Assembly (NCBI GenBank): GCA_947652605.1
Contig: OX393581.1
Location: forward strand, 48,073,924-48,137,923
DNA: 64,000 nucleotides
Direction of reading: 5' to 3'
From: Elmis aenea
Taxonomy: Eukaryota; Arthropoda; Insecta; Coleoptera; Elmidae
Shown here: piece by piece, positions 11,691 to 22,799 of the stretch
Layout of the letters: each line of letters opens with the position of its first letter
Numbering within the stretch: the first letter of the stretch is position 1
Notes under the pieces: generated by a model
The model's database searches: none
The model's input: only the letters and a program-made list of their open reading frames with translations
Told to the model about the DNA's origin: nothing
Made by a program: the position numbers and the translations under genes

Positions 11691-11781
11691 CGGTATATGA
11701 GACATTTGGTTGACATGGTCATTTTCTAGTTTAGCCAGGATAGGTTTTGTAGAATCTAAGGCCATAATCATTGTCAATCAT
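11691..11781 (-). CDS. First coding exon of an unidentified host gene (partial)
   Basis: On the minus strand a polypyrimidine tract ending TTTTTTTTCCAG precedes the exon, and its end CCG is followed by GTGAGT, a near-consensus donor (GT at 11690-11689). Inside, ATG at 11765-11763 in the context GATTATGG opens a frame of 25 codons, MALDSTKPILAK...NQMSHIP, reaching the donor in phase 0. The 16 bases before this ATG are 5' UTR, so at least one non-coding exon must lie further right. Another ATG directly at the exon start opens a 16-codon frame that overlaps the main start and ends in TAA. The product is not recognised. The remaining exons would lie left of 9.5 kb or outside the window; I could not find them. 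Confidence 0.6.
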
Positions 11782-12794
11782 CTGGAAAAAAAATGAACAT
11801 TATAACTTTTGTCATTTACAAGCAAATAAATATGTATACACCAATATTTGCTCTAAAAACAAATCTTAAACGAAACAATTACTCAATTAAATTTTGCTGC
11901 AAACAAAGGACTGGCTTTCCAACCATCATCAATCTGAAAGATTAAAAAAACTTGAAAATTGTTACTGATTATTAAAGAAACCTGTCAAGAAAAAGCACAT
12001 CAAATTTATTTTAAATTAGTGCCTACACAAAACTAATAATTCAAGTTGTGTTAAACGTTATTACAGAAAATAAACGTTCAACAACTAATATTACAGTAAA
12101 AGGTAAATTACAAGAGTACGTTCCTAATAAGAATTAATAATCAGGATTGGCTAGTAATCCTGCATAACAGGTAATTTGCAAAGTGTACTGGAATTTAATC
12201 ACGTACAAAAGTAGATGTGCAAGAATGATTTTTCCATATCGACTTATTTATTGGGTTCGTGTATAAAACACTTTTATAAAACAGTTAGAAAACTTCTGGC
12301 TTATATGAAACAGCATATTATTCAAATTTTAAAACTAAAGTAATAATTTTAGCCTTAGACGAACTCCCAAATAAACCGTAACTAAAACCAATAGTGTTTA
12401 GATACAAAACTTCAAAACACATCAACACATTGACGACTGTAAACGTTCGTCTCTGTTTATTTATTCCAAACGAACAAATTAGGGCCAAGTGTAAACGCAC
12501 TTGCTTCAAGTACACGTTACAAAGTTTCAATCGCTTTGATGTACTATTTACAGACCAATAACAAGGAACATTAATTTCCAGTGTATATTTTCTTTAGTCA
12601 CCCTTTTAAGCATCTTAAGATCGTTACATAGTTACAAATCTGTACTGAGAGTACGATAGAGCTCTAAATTTAATACTAGTTGATGATAATGATGTTAATA
12701 ACTGTTTAAAATAAACGAATGTGACCTGAAATGGTGCACATGTTCAAATAATCGTCTTTATGCACGCCTATGTTTAAAATTTGAACATAAACAA
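11782..12794. other. Intron or upstream region, no exon recognised
   Basis: This stretch probably belongs to the 5' intron of the gene whose coding exon is at 11691-11781. No promoter elements could be assigned and no further exon was found. Confidence 0.4.
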
Positions 12795-13272
12795 ACAATG
12801 GCAACCACCAAAATGAATCGTTTTATATTGGAATATTTAATGGTTCATGTTTATTATTTTATTATTAACTCAAAAACGGTAGGTTTACGAGAAAAACGAA
12901 AGAATAAAAAAAGGTTTCTAAATAAATCAACCTATAAAAAAAAATTTAATTGCAAAATTTCAACCCACCAAAAAGTTCTGACAAAAAAACCAACAGCGGT
13001 CGCACTTTTCAGCCCCCTGTGAAGGTGGGAGACGATTAAAAATATTACTAAGCGAAACCTTTTAATAAGTATAAAACATCTACCAAGTATCATTCTCCTA
13101 CATACATCCAAATATGAGAAATAAAATAAAAATCTAATTTTACCGCTCCCCTTTAGGGGGGTGTAACTCCGAAAGGAAACTCCTAAGGAAAAAATTTTAT
13201 GTGATAGATCCCCCTTAATTATCGATAAGGAATCACCTCCCGGATTTTTTAGCAATACTTAAAAAACACCCT
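12795..13272 (-). repeat. Foldback family A, right half only
   Basis: It begins inside the palindrome (ACCACCAAAATGAATCG, as at 4550) and runs through TCAGCCCCCTGTGAAGGTGG and CTCCGAAAGGAAAC to the terminus CACCCTG-TA. The left arm is missing. Confidence 0.8.
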
Positions 13273-13289
13273 GTATATAAAAATCAAAA

Positions 13290-14230
13290 AAAGAAACAGA
13301 GGAAAAACTAGACCAAATATTAGGGTTGATAATGGAAATGAACAAAGGTCCAAAGGATATAAAGCTAGAACAGAAAGAGATCAAAAAGGAAATTCAGGAA
13401 AGTGAACCGCAACAAAGAAAATTTGGTGATGAACTTCTAAAACTAAAAATAGAAAATGATTTCTTGAATAAGAAAAGGAGAAAATACGAGAAGAACTACA
13501 AAAAGTAGGAAAAAACATTAAAGATAATAAGAAAAGAACAAAGGAAAAATAATGTCATAATGCATGGCCTTAAGATTGACCCAAACGACCCATCAATGCT
13601 AAAAGAAGGAATTAAAGATTTTCTAAGCAACTAACTGAGATTAGACATCATCCCAAGATCAGTGACCAGAACAGGAGAAAGAACATGTGTCATAGAATTG
13701 AATAACAAAAAAGATAAAAGCGAAATCATGATAAACAAACGTAAACTGAAGAATAGGAAAGGGGAAAGTAGCTATATCTATAAATGATGATATGACACCA
13801 AAGGAAAGGGAGAAACAAAAACAACTAAGAACATTTGCTAAAACGGAAAGAGAAAAAAGTTGGAAGTTAAATTTGGGAATAGCAAAGTAATTGTAAATGG
13901 AGAAAAATTGCGATGGAATAATAGAAGTTGGAGAATTGAGAAGCAAAAACCAAAAAACTAACAAAGTATAAGCAGGACGGAAACAAAGGAAAAATATTGG
14001 CAATGAAAGGGTAAGGGCACTGGAAAAGAATAACAAAAATGGAGCTAAACGAGGCAAAATAAAGGAGAAGAAAAGAAATAATTACAGTAAACTAGGAACT
14101 TGTAACGTAGAAAGTATTACTGTAAAGGTGTAAAGGAGAGAAATTGGTTACCGAAATAGACAAGATAAACAGAGATTATCTAGGTGTAACAGAAACGAAA
14201 AAGAAAGGGAATGATAATAGAAAGCCACTA
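13290..14230 (+). pseudogene. RTE-clade LINE, ORF1 and start of endonuclease (decayed)
   Basis: Joined frames give a Lys/Glu-rich coiled coil (13326-13508), then NNVIMHGLKIDPNDP, RTGERTCVIELNNKKDKSEI and TPKEREKQKQLRTFAKTERE. Next come LGTCNVESITVK and LGVTETKKKGNDN, which match the endonuclease N-terminus of insect RTE elements (usual form GTWNVRS, then GxTETKKKG). Several frameshifts and an internal stop near 13630 make it non-functional. A CR1/L2-like LINE interrupts it at about 14235. A minus-strand relative of the ORF1 part is at 25060-25700. Confidence 0.7.
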
Positions 14231-14234
14231 AGAG

Positions 14235-15555
14235 GGACATACATATCCAAGATATTTGAGTCTATTATGTACCAAAAAATCTTCAAACATGTCAAACCAC
14301 ATATATCAGAAAATCAACATGGTTTTATGCCGCAACGTTCGACAGTATCTAATTTTACGTTTTTTGTACAGGATGCATGTGAAGCATTAGATGAAAACAT
14401 ACAAATGGATGTAGTGTATACGGATTTCGCGAAAGCGTTCGACAGAGTTGAACATGCTATTTTATTGAAAAAACTACATTATTATGGGTTTTCTACCAAA
14501 TTGCTTAAACTTTTAGAGTCTTATCTAGAAAACAGGGTTCAATATGTGGTTTTTGACAGCTGTTCGTCGTCTAGGTACAAAGTTCACTCAGGTGTCCCTC
14601 AAGGTGCAAACCTAGGGCCTTTGTTATTTTTACTGTTTATAAATGACTTGCCGTCAGTTATAAAGTATTCAAAAAATACTCTTTTTGCTGATGATCTTAA
14701 TATTTGGCACCCAATAAAAACAATCGCCGATTGTGAACGACTTCAATATGACATTGATAGCATCCTAAAATGGAGCATTGAGAATAAATTGTATTTCAAT
14801 GTTACTAAATGCTCTACCGTATCCTATCACGAAACGAGCCAATAGTATATAACTATACAATGAACAATGTACCATTAATTAAAAAAACATCAGTTAAAGA
14901 TTTGGGTGTAACATTAGATCGAAAGCTTAACTTTGCTGAGCACGTAGATGCAATTACACAGTCAGCATATAAGTCACTTGGGTTTATATTACGAAACACT
15001 ATTGCTTTCAAAAGAGTAAAATCTTTTTATATTTTATATAACTATTTAGTTCGAACTAAAATGGAGTATGCATCGGTTATATTTCATACTTCGGGTTCCA
15101 TACAACCGATGCCATCGGTTGTATGGAACCCGAAGTATGAAATATACAAAAGTCAGTTAGAGGCAGTACAAAAAAGATTCATACGTTATGTAAAGTTCAA
15201 AAAAACTGGTATTTATCCCTTTTTAGAATATGAAGTCTTGTCCCTCGAAAGACGAAGGTGCATGAACGACTACATATTTATCTTTAAAATTATTAATCAT
15301 GAAATATACGTTCCATTAGATTTTCTAAACAAAATTTCATTTTTGGTTCCTCGTCTAAGTAGTCGTTCAGTTGATGTTTTTTACTTGAGGAAACCCCGCA
15401 CAAATATGCTGCAACTATCACCGCTGCATAGAATTTGTCTAATAGCGAATATTTTATCAGGTTTTATTGATATTTTTTGTAACTGTTCGCTGGTAAAACT
15501 TAAGAACAGGTTAGTATCCACTTTGCATGCTAATGATAACCTTTTTTTGTATTAA
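14235..15555 (+). pseudogene. Reverse transcriptase of LINE copy B, nearly open
   Basis: The first frame reads YISKIFESIMYQKIFKHV, HGFMPQRSTVSNF, VVYTDFAKAFDRVEHAILL, SGVPQGANLGPLLFLLFIND and catalytic FADD (about 14685), and ends at a stop near 14845. The second frame resumes at about 14815-14840 with NEPIVYNYTMNN, SVKDLGVTLDRKLNFAEH, EAVQKRFIRYVKFKKTGIYP and SLERRRCMNDY, and ends at 15555. A single-base indel near 14835 separates the halves. The second half contains a 14-codon in-frame insertion caused by a 67-bp palindrome (15079-15145). It is more intact than copy A, so probably younger. Confidence 0.85.
15079..15145. repeat. Near-perfect palindrome inside LINE RT ORF
   Basis: The arms 15079-15111 and 15113-15145 are 33 bp each, exact reverse complements, with a single C between them. 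The palindrome adds 42 bases relative to the family sequence (EYASVVWNPKYE becomes EYASV + 14 residues + VWNPKYE) and keeps the reading frame. Confidence 0.95.
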
Positions 15556-15745
15556 ATTAATTTGTATTTGTGTATTTACACGTTTTTTATATGTACTATG
15601 TACTTTATATTTACTTGTAATATTATACTTATAATGTTATGTAGGTACACTACTTTCTTGTAAGTAGGGGTTAGCCCCCTGTTAGAAAGAATTAAATTAA
15701 ATAAATAAATAAATAAATACATTGGAGTTGAAAAAGATGGGAATA

Positions 15746-17117
15746 TTATATTTCATTTTATTTATAAGATTATTTGTATTATTTAAGAAAATAATAATTG
15801 ACTTGGCCTTACATCCGAAAGCGTAAAAAAGGCTTTAGGATTATGTATGTATGTTTTTATAACTTCATACTTGTAACCTCCCCATGGCTAATTATACTCA
15901 GCCAACATTTTTGTAAGAATATTTTCCACTTAGTGTTATACAAAGAACAAAACTGCTTTAGAATTGTCTAGCATTTTACATACCTGTAAAAATTTTGTAG
16001 GTAGGTACACATAATACAAATTTCTTTAGAAAAACGACCCCGTATCCAGAATCCACTTATACATTTATATTTACCGTAAATGAAAGATTTAAAAAGCAAA
16101 AATGACCGCTATCATTCCGCTAGATAACTGCTCTACAAGTGATTACCACAGCAGTACTAATAGATGTTACCCGACAAAATAAAAGAAGAGAACGGACGAA
16201 GGGTGTTAATAACCAAGAGTGTAAACACAAAGTCTGGGGCGGCATAAGAATTTGTATCCACTCGGGTCTCATTTTTAATTAAACCTTTGTAAGGAAGCTG
16301 GAAAGTTTGAAAAGGAGTTCAAATAGCTTTGTACGTATATCGTAATGAGCTCCACAACTGGCGCAAACTAATGCGGGGACATATTACAGAAACATTCTCG
16401 CAAGAAAGGAGCTTCGTTGTTTGAAGATCTAAAGATTCCTGAACGAAAAACCAATAGTAGTAATATTAAATATGCTAGGATTACGTTTATCTTTAAAAAA
16501 AATGCAACTTGTGCATTATTGAAAAAAAACTACATCAACCCTTACTTATATATTTTTCTAAGTGTAAACACATTTAATTATTTTGTATTTATATAAATTT
16601 AATATTTTTTCATTATTTCGAGGAGTTGTTATTCGAGAAATTTTCCTTTTGAGGAATTTTCCATTCGAAAAACTGTTTTTCGAGCAATTTGCCTTCGAAC
16701 AATTTTCACCAAACCGAAAAATATAGAAACACAACTAATAAAAATGCACTACACAATAACTTATACAAACTAGAAATAATTACGAGAAAAACAGAGATGA
16801 CAACTAATGACAATGTTGCCATATGTATTATTTTCATTCAAATCAGTGATTAACATATTAACACCAATTTTTGAAAGGAAAACCACAATATCTAGGAAAA
16901 ATATTATTCGAAATTTATTTTTATTCTAAATCGCAGCTTTTTCATTTGCAAGTATTAAATAATAACGCTTATTAAAGGACTAAATGTCAAAACTTTGAGG
17001 ACCTCTTGCAGACACAGCAAGCATAGTACAACATTTTTGTATTAAGATTTCCGACTTAGAATTTTACGAAGAACATCGTCACGTGTAGCGCTTCCACCAA
17101 TTTATACACACCCTGTA
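15746..17117. other. Intergenic, no gene recognised
   Basis: AT-rich. The last 20 bases before the piggyBac (ATACACACCCTGTA) look like the outer end of a CAGGGTG-type repeat. At 16620-16710 a TTCGA(G/A)-containing motif recurs several times (ATTCGAGAAATTTTCC-like). No coding signal is seen. Confidence 0.5.
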
Positions 17118-17121
17118 TTAA

Positions 17122-18778
17122 ACCCTTATTCTCCTAGCGTCGTCAAATGACGACGTTTACCTGTCCTGTAATAACGGTGTATTGTCAGGTACCTGATGAT
17201 TTTAAACCTGTCAGCTTAAGTTTAATTATTCAGGTAAACAATTGTTTTCATAAATGTAGCCATTGCATCGCAGTAAGTTGCAGACTTCGAACATATTTAA
17301 TTGTTAAAAGTGACCAATTTACGAGAGAACACGAAAACCATGACGTCGTCAAAAAAGTAAGTACTAAATAATATAATTACGGTAAAAATATTTTATTTGT
17401 TTACATATTTTGAATACATAATAGTCAAGTGTTTTTTATATAAAATGTAATTATTTATAATAACATTTATAAGGGAGTTATTTCGCTATAAATTTGATTG
17501 TCGTCATATGACGACGCTAGGAGAATGCATGTACTAACATACCCTATTTGTCCTTAGATTTTTGAGTGTAGCCGAAATGATGGATTTGTTAGAAAATGAT
17601 GATAGTGACCAAGATATTTTTATTGAACCACCTGCGGTTAATGAGCTAACAGACGAAGATTCAGATGAAGAAGAAGGGACGAATATAAACTGTTTATCCA
17701 GAAATCAACTAATGGCACCGGCAGAGAAAAACAGACCAGAAAAGAAGTTTCAACTATTTGCAACCTAAACAAAATACCAAAGATCACCAAAAAATCAAAA
17801 AAAGATCAAATTATATGGAGCAGTGGCGGTAAAAGTATACATATACAACCTAGTCAATTTCATCTTATGGCAGAAGAAAATATTGATGAAGTCACTGCTG
17901 TTCAATATTTTGAACGGTTTTTTGATGATACTTTAATCGAATTAATTATTACTGCCAGTTCCGAATATTGCTTATCAAAAAACTGGCCAGATATAAAATT
18001 AACCAAAGAGGAACTGCGAGTATTTTTTGCCATTTTAATTGTTTCTGGGTACAATCCATTGCCAGGAAAAGCAATTTATTGGAGTACATGTAGTGATTTG
18101 CGCAACATTGCGATATATGAATCTATGCGGAGGGATATATTTGATAATATCATGAAATCACTTCATTTTAAATCAAATTTAAACTTAGACAAGCTCGATA
18201 AGTTTTCCAAATTACGACCATTAATTTCATATATTCAAAAAAAATGTATGGAAAATTATACACCCACCTCAGCAATATCGCATGATGAGGCAATGGTGGA
18301 ATACTTCGGTAGGCACGGATGTAAGCAAGCGATTAGAAATAAACCAATACGATTTGGATACAAGGTTTGGTGTCAAAATTCACCATCTGGTTATCTAATC
18401 GCCTTTGATCCTTACCAAGGAAAAACTTATCGAGGAAATGAAATAATGGAGAGTAAATTTGGTAAATGTTCATCTACAGTGCTTTACTTGCTAGACCAAT
18501 ATCCTATATATACCTTGCTTTCAACCTTATCATAGTTTATAAGTTTATAGTTTATATGTCTCAAATTTAATTTACATTGTAATATACTTTCACAAATAAA
18601 TCTGAAATTATAAAACATACCAAGATTATTATTATTTGTACTCATATTCCCCTAAGTCAGGACCTGCGTCCTGTAATTTAATAAAAAGTGATTTTTCATG
18701 TATCTATGGCCATTTTTAAACAACTGATTGAATTTCAAAACATTTTGATAAATATTTCTTAATTCCGGAGAATAGGGG
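17122..18778 (+). mobile_element. piggyBac element with TTAA target duplication
   Basis: TTAA at 17118-17121 and 18779-18782 flank termini ACCCTTATTCTCC and, as complement, CCCCTATTCTCC. The size is 1657 bp. It carries a truncated transposase. A copy of the left terminal sequence, inverted, lies inside the element at about 17501-17526 (GTCGTCATATGACGACGCTA). Confidence 0.9.
17340..18535 (+). pseudogene. piggyBac transposase (PGBD type), intron-containing, frameshifted and C-truncated
   Basis: Exon 1 (17340-17356) reads ATGACGTCGTCAAAAAA and meets GTAAGT. The intron (17357-17557) ends TTTGTCCTTAG and exon 2 continues in frame to give MTSSKKFLSVAEMMDLLEND, the expected acidic N-terminus. The acidic leader runs to 17768. 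The DDE_Tnp_1_7 core (about 17810-18535), with IIWSSGGKSIHIQPS, TKEELRVFFAILIVSGYNPL and the HDEAMVEYFGRHGC catalytic-Asp block, is in the next frame, so one frameshift lies near 17700-17770. The frame stops soon after CSSTVLYLLDQYP; the rest of the catalytic core and the Cys-rich C-terminus are deleted. It is a dead copy that may retain transposase-recognisable ends. Confidence 0.88.
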
Positions 18779-18782
18779 TTAA

Positions 18783-19706
18783 TACTAACCATTTTTATAC
18801 TTCGTTTGTAAAGAAAAAAGTTTCTTGAAAATAATGTGAACCCCAGTAGAAATATACGTTTCAGTGGCTTAATCTATAAAGCAAGACCTTGGTAAACAAA
18901 CTACTTGTCTCATAAGTAACTTTATATCCAAAGTAATTCAATATTTAATATGTCTTTAGCTGGGGGAAGGGCACACTTTTCTTCAAGTGTTACATTTCAA
19001 GTTGTGCACGTGCTGTAACCCTTGTGTGGATTCCTGGAAACATTTTTACCTCTCAGTTACACAAGTATTGAACTATGGCTTCTTAACAAGTTCCAGACAT
19101 TTAGGGCTACAACTCAATAAAATGTCTCAAACTTCGAGCTAAAAACTTTTGTTAGCTCTTTCAAAATTGCTACGCCACAAAAGCAAGTACTTTTTGCTGT
19201 TTTATATGTACAAAAGATTTTTAAAAAACGCAGACAGTAAAGTGTTAGGCCGGTGCTTTTTATTTATTAAACAAACCAGATCAGTACAACCGAGGCAATC
19301 GTAAATTATTTGATATGATTGCCAAATAATAATTAACGAACAATATTTTAATAGCAATAAATTCTGTTCCAGTATCTCGAAAATGTACACTTCATAGTTG
19401 TATTTAATTACTGCAATCGACATTATTTCAAAAGTAAATTTGATATGTTGCTACTGAAAGAGCACACGACGAATATATTAATTAACTGTCAGCACCAACA
19501 CCACCCCCATCCAATTTAATCTGATTGAATCCATGACATACATCATGAGGCTGCAACAGCTGATTTTTACATGTACCAGCTTACCTCATTACTAATGATA
19601 AATAGAAACTAATTTAAAACCAGAAAAGAGATATCAGAAATAATTAATTTTAATCACCTGCAGTTTAACTCCAATAAATTCTTTGGCATAACTATTGTAT
19701 TAAATA
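18783..19706. other. Intergenic, no gene recognised
   Basis: Nothing beyond short open frames without motifs. The last 8 bases are the target duplication of the next element. Confidence 0.5.
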
Positions 19707-20265
19707 CAGGGGTTTGGAGCGGAGCGCGGAGCTGGAGCGCGGAGCAGTGGAGCAATGGGTTTTTGCCCGGAGCGGGAGCGGAGCCCGGAGCAAATAATTT
19801 TGATTGCTCCACTGCTCCACTTCACTATTATAAACTACAATATTTTTTTTTAATTTTTTTTCCCTCATGGTTATAGTATTTAATAAAATTATAAATAAAC
19901 TAAATTTGATTTTTTTGGAGGTAAAATTATTATAATGTAACTTTTCTGAATATTAATTTTCATTATTTTGTATTTGAATTTTGAGAAATTTTAAAGAATT
20001 TTTTTTTTAACTTTTGAAGATCAATAATTTGTTCATTTATTTAACTTCACTTGTTTCTTAGGGTCAAATATTGTAATTTTTGGTCCATTTCCACATATCT
20101 CATAAAATTTTAGCTTTGTTTTTAAAAACAAATTTTTAAATAAAAAAATTATTTTATTAATATTTGGAGCGCGGAGCGGAGCGGGAGCGGAGCGTGAGCA
20201 GGCATCTTGATGCCGGAGCGGAGCGGAGCGGAGCAACTAAAAAATTGGACTGCTCCAAACCCCTG
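19707..20265. mobile_element. hAT-type MITE with GC-rich GGAGCG repeats
   Basis: Perfect 14-bp terminal inverted repeats CAGGGGTTTGGAGC / GCTCCAAACCCCTG are flanked by the exact 8-bp duplication ATTAAATA (19699-19706 and 20266-20273). Both ends are packed with GGAGCG units (19714-19795 and 20165-20235), while the interior is A/T-rich. No coding capacity; size 559 bp. Confidence 0.93.
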
Positions 20266-20273
20266 ATTAAATA

Positions 20274-21565
20274 TCTACTTACTGAATTTTACACATCCTA
20301 TTAATATTTAAAAAAGTATACTAGGTGCTCATATTTAAAAGATGTTGGGCCATACAAAGATTGTCAATTATTATTGAATTTTTACAATACAATTTATAAG
20401 ATTTAAAAGTTCACCATTTTTCTGTGCATGGAGCTGCATTGACCAAACTTTATTTACTATGGATCATATTATTATAAATGAGTATTAATCAATAAACGTG
20501 AAAAATAATTTTTATTAACCCTATAATTCAAAATAACCTGTCGAATTTATGGTTGAAAATAAGGAATGTTAATAGAAAAAGACCTGTGTCAAACAATTTA
20601 TTGTAACTTATTTAAAGGAAAAATAAGCTTAGAATGCGATTAAGGATTATTTACACCCTAATTATATTATTTATTAATAAAATGTTGTTAATGAAATCAA
20701 TATCTCCAAATCGATATAAAATGACAACCTTGTTTTCACCTAACATCCTTTATTTGAGGCTCAACATTAACTAGTAAAAGTTTCATGTCAAACCAACAAC
20801 AAACGAATTTTATGCAATTAATTATGTGGTAACCGCTACACAATTTATAGTCTGATGATGCGATTTAACTCGGTCGAATATGCCGCATTGTTGGGGAAAT
20901 CAGTAAATTCCATACAGCATTGTGTCGCCAATGTTATCTGATTGTTTATAGACACCGTCAATATAGGCATTAATTTAATCCGCAGTTATGTTTGAATGCA
21001 AATTACGTACATATTGTAAATACCTCTAAAACGATATTATAATGAAATTGCAACTATATGTATATAGATCCGGAATGAAAAACGATTTACAAATACACTT
21101 TTTGTTAAAAAAATCTATCACAGACGACGCCACACATGTACCTACACGTTAGCACGTAGACATATGTAGTTGCAAAAAAAGTTAGTTCATTTAATATGAT
21201 ACTATGTTAGCTGTCACCAACACTGACGTTAAGGGTTTGGATACGAATATGTAAAAAAAAACGTGAAGTTTCTTTCTAGCGACGATGCCTTTAGAGAATA
21301 TGTCTCAATGAATCTTATTTTGTTATTTATTTTATAACAGATATTTATTTTGAGTGTAATGAGTTGCCCATATTTCAGCGTTCTAAAAATATACAGTAAT
21401 TTAAAAAGTGTGTAACAAATGAAAAAGTTTTTCATCATTAATGTCTCAAAAAAGCGCATGGTTTAAGTTTAAGATTAAAAAAAAACAGTTCCATGCAAAT
21501 TAACATGACATTAGCTTTAACTGAAAAAAAAGTTATTGATAAAAGATGTTTGAAAACTAAATATA
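20274..21565. other. Intergenic, no gene recognised
   Basis: Unique AT-rich sequence without recognisable exon, repeat or RNA gene. Confidence 0.5.
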
Positions 21566-22176
21566 CCGGGTGTTTCTTAAATATTGCGAGAAAATCGGGA
21601 GGTGATTCCTTATCGAAAATTAAGGCTGGACTTTTATATAAAAAAATTTCATTAGACGTCTCCTCTCGGAGTTACTCCCCTAAAGGGAAGCGGTAAAATT
21701 AGGTTTTTATTTTATTTCTCAAATTTGGATAAATGTAGAATGTTTGGTACATGTTTTACCTATTCTTAATGAAAGGTTTCCAATAGTAATATTTTCAATC
21801 ATCTCCCACCTTCACAGGAAGCCGTAAATAAATCAAGCTTTCAAAAAAAAAATTTAATTGCAAAATTTCAACCCACCAAAAAGTTCTGATTAAAAAACCA
21901 ACAGGAGTCGCACTTTTCAGCCCCCTGTGAAGGTGGGAGATGATTGAAAATATTACTATTGGAAACCTTTCAATAAGCATAAAACATCTACCAAATATAA
22001 TTCTCCTACATAGGTACATCCAAATTTGAGAAATAAAATAAAAACCTAATTTTATCGCTCCCCTTTGGAAGGCTGTAAGGAGACGTCTAATGAAAAAATT
22101 GAATACAAAAGTCTCCCCCCTTAATTTTTGATAAGAAATTTCCCGATTTTTTTTGGAATATTTAAGAAACACACTG
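21566..22176. repeat. Foldback family A, complete copy
   Basis: TA-CCGGGTGTTTCTTAAATATT at the left is matched by the complement AATATTTAAGAAACACACTG-TA at the right. The arms (about 21566-21815 and 21915-22176) are imperfect inverted repeats through ACGTCTCC, GGGAAGCGGTAAAATTAGG and CATCTCCCACCTTCACAGG. Size 611 bp, TA flanks, no transposase. Confidence 0.88.
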
Positions 22177-22791
22177 TATATGTATAAATAATCTATTCCC
22201 TCTTTAGCCATAGGGTGTAAGGGTGGAGTTTTCCCATAAAACCAAAATTAGTTCTTTATAAAAAAATTCCAGTCCTTTCTATTTTTTTATTTACTTCCTA
22301 TCCTTAAGTCGTTTAAATTTCGATTGCAAAATGTACATGAAACAGAAAAGACAATGTCGAACAGCTGTTTTGAAATCGAAAAGATATATCTGTCAGCACA
22401 GCATGATATGAAAACTGACATGATGCGCCAAATCTATACATTCATGCACCATACAATATGTTGATGTCACCCAAAGTTACCGCTGCCACTTGTATTCATT
22501 TTATATATGAAATCCGCTATTTGCGTCAGATTTCGAGCAGGTGTGTAAAGATTGCAGAACAGGTCACAGAAGGCAAGACGGATGTGCCCGTCAGACATGT
22601 TTATGTCAACATAGATGTGTTTTACGATCATGGTGAATTTAGTTTATTCTTGAAATGCAACTGTAGTTACAAACCTACACTGAGCAAGCTTCACTAACGC
22701 CGTTTACCTCAGCTATGTTATACCGTCTTACAAGTGTTTTTCTTTGAACATTCTAAACAGTTAGCCTTTGATGAATTAAATATATGAATCG
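22177..22791. other. Intergenic, no gene recognised
   Basis: It contains a 79-codon ATG frame (22458-22697) with no recognisable motif and no splice context. I do not call it a gene. Confidence 0.45.
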
Positions 22792-22799
22792 CTGATTGT

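Larger units (their letters stand above)
14235..15718 (+). mobile_element. CR1/L2-like LINE copy B, 5'-truncated, (TAAA)n tail
   Basis: It has the same family architecture as 2640-4069 and ends with GTTAGCCCCCTGTTAG-like sequence and a TAAA/AAAT tail (about 15694-15718). It is flanked on the left by RTE endonuclease sequence and on the right by YIGVEKDGN (15719-15745), plausibly the continuation of the same RTE, so it is probably nested. Confidence 0.75.

Noticed and set aside
20277..20340. Possible minus-strand exon with an ACTTAC (GTAAGT) donor
   Set aside because: No open frame of useful length and no acceptor of quality to the right.
22458..22697. 79-codon ATG frame with moderate GC
   Set aside because: No recognisable motif, no splice or poly(A) context; could be chance.
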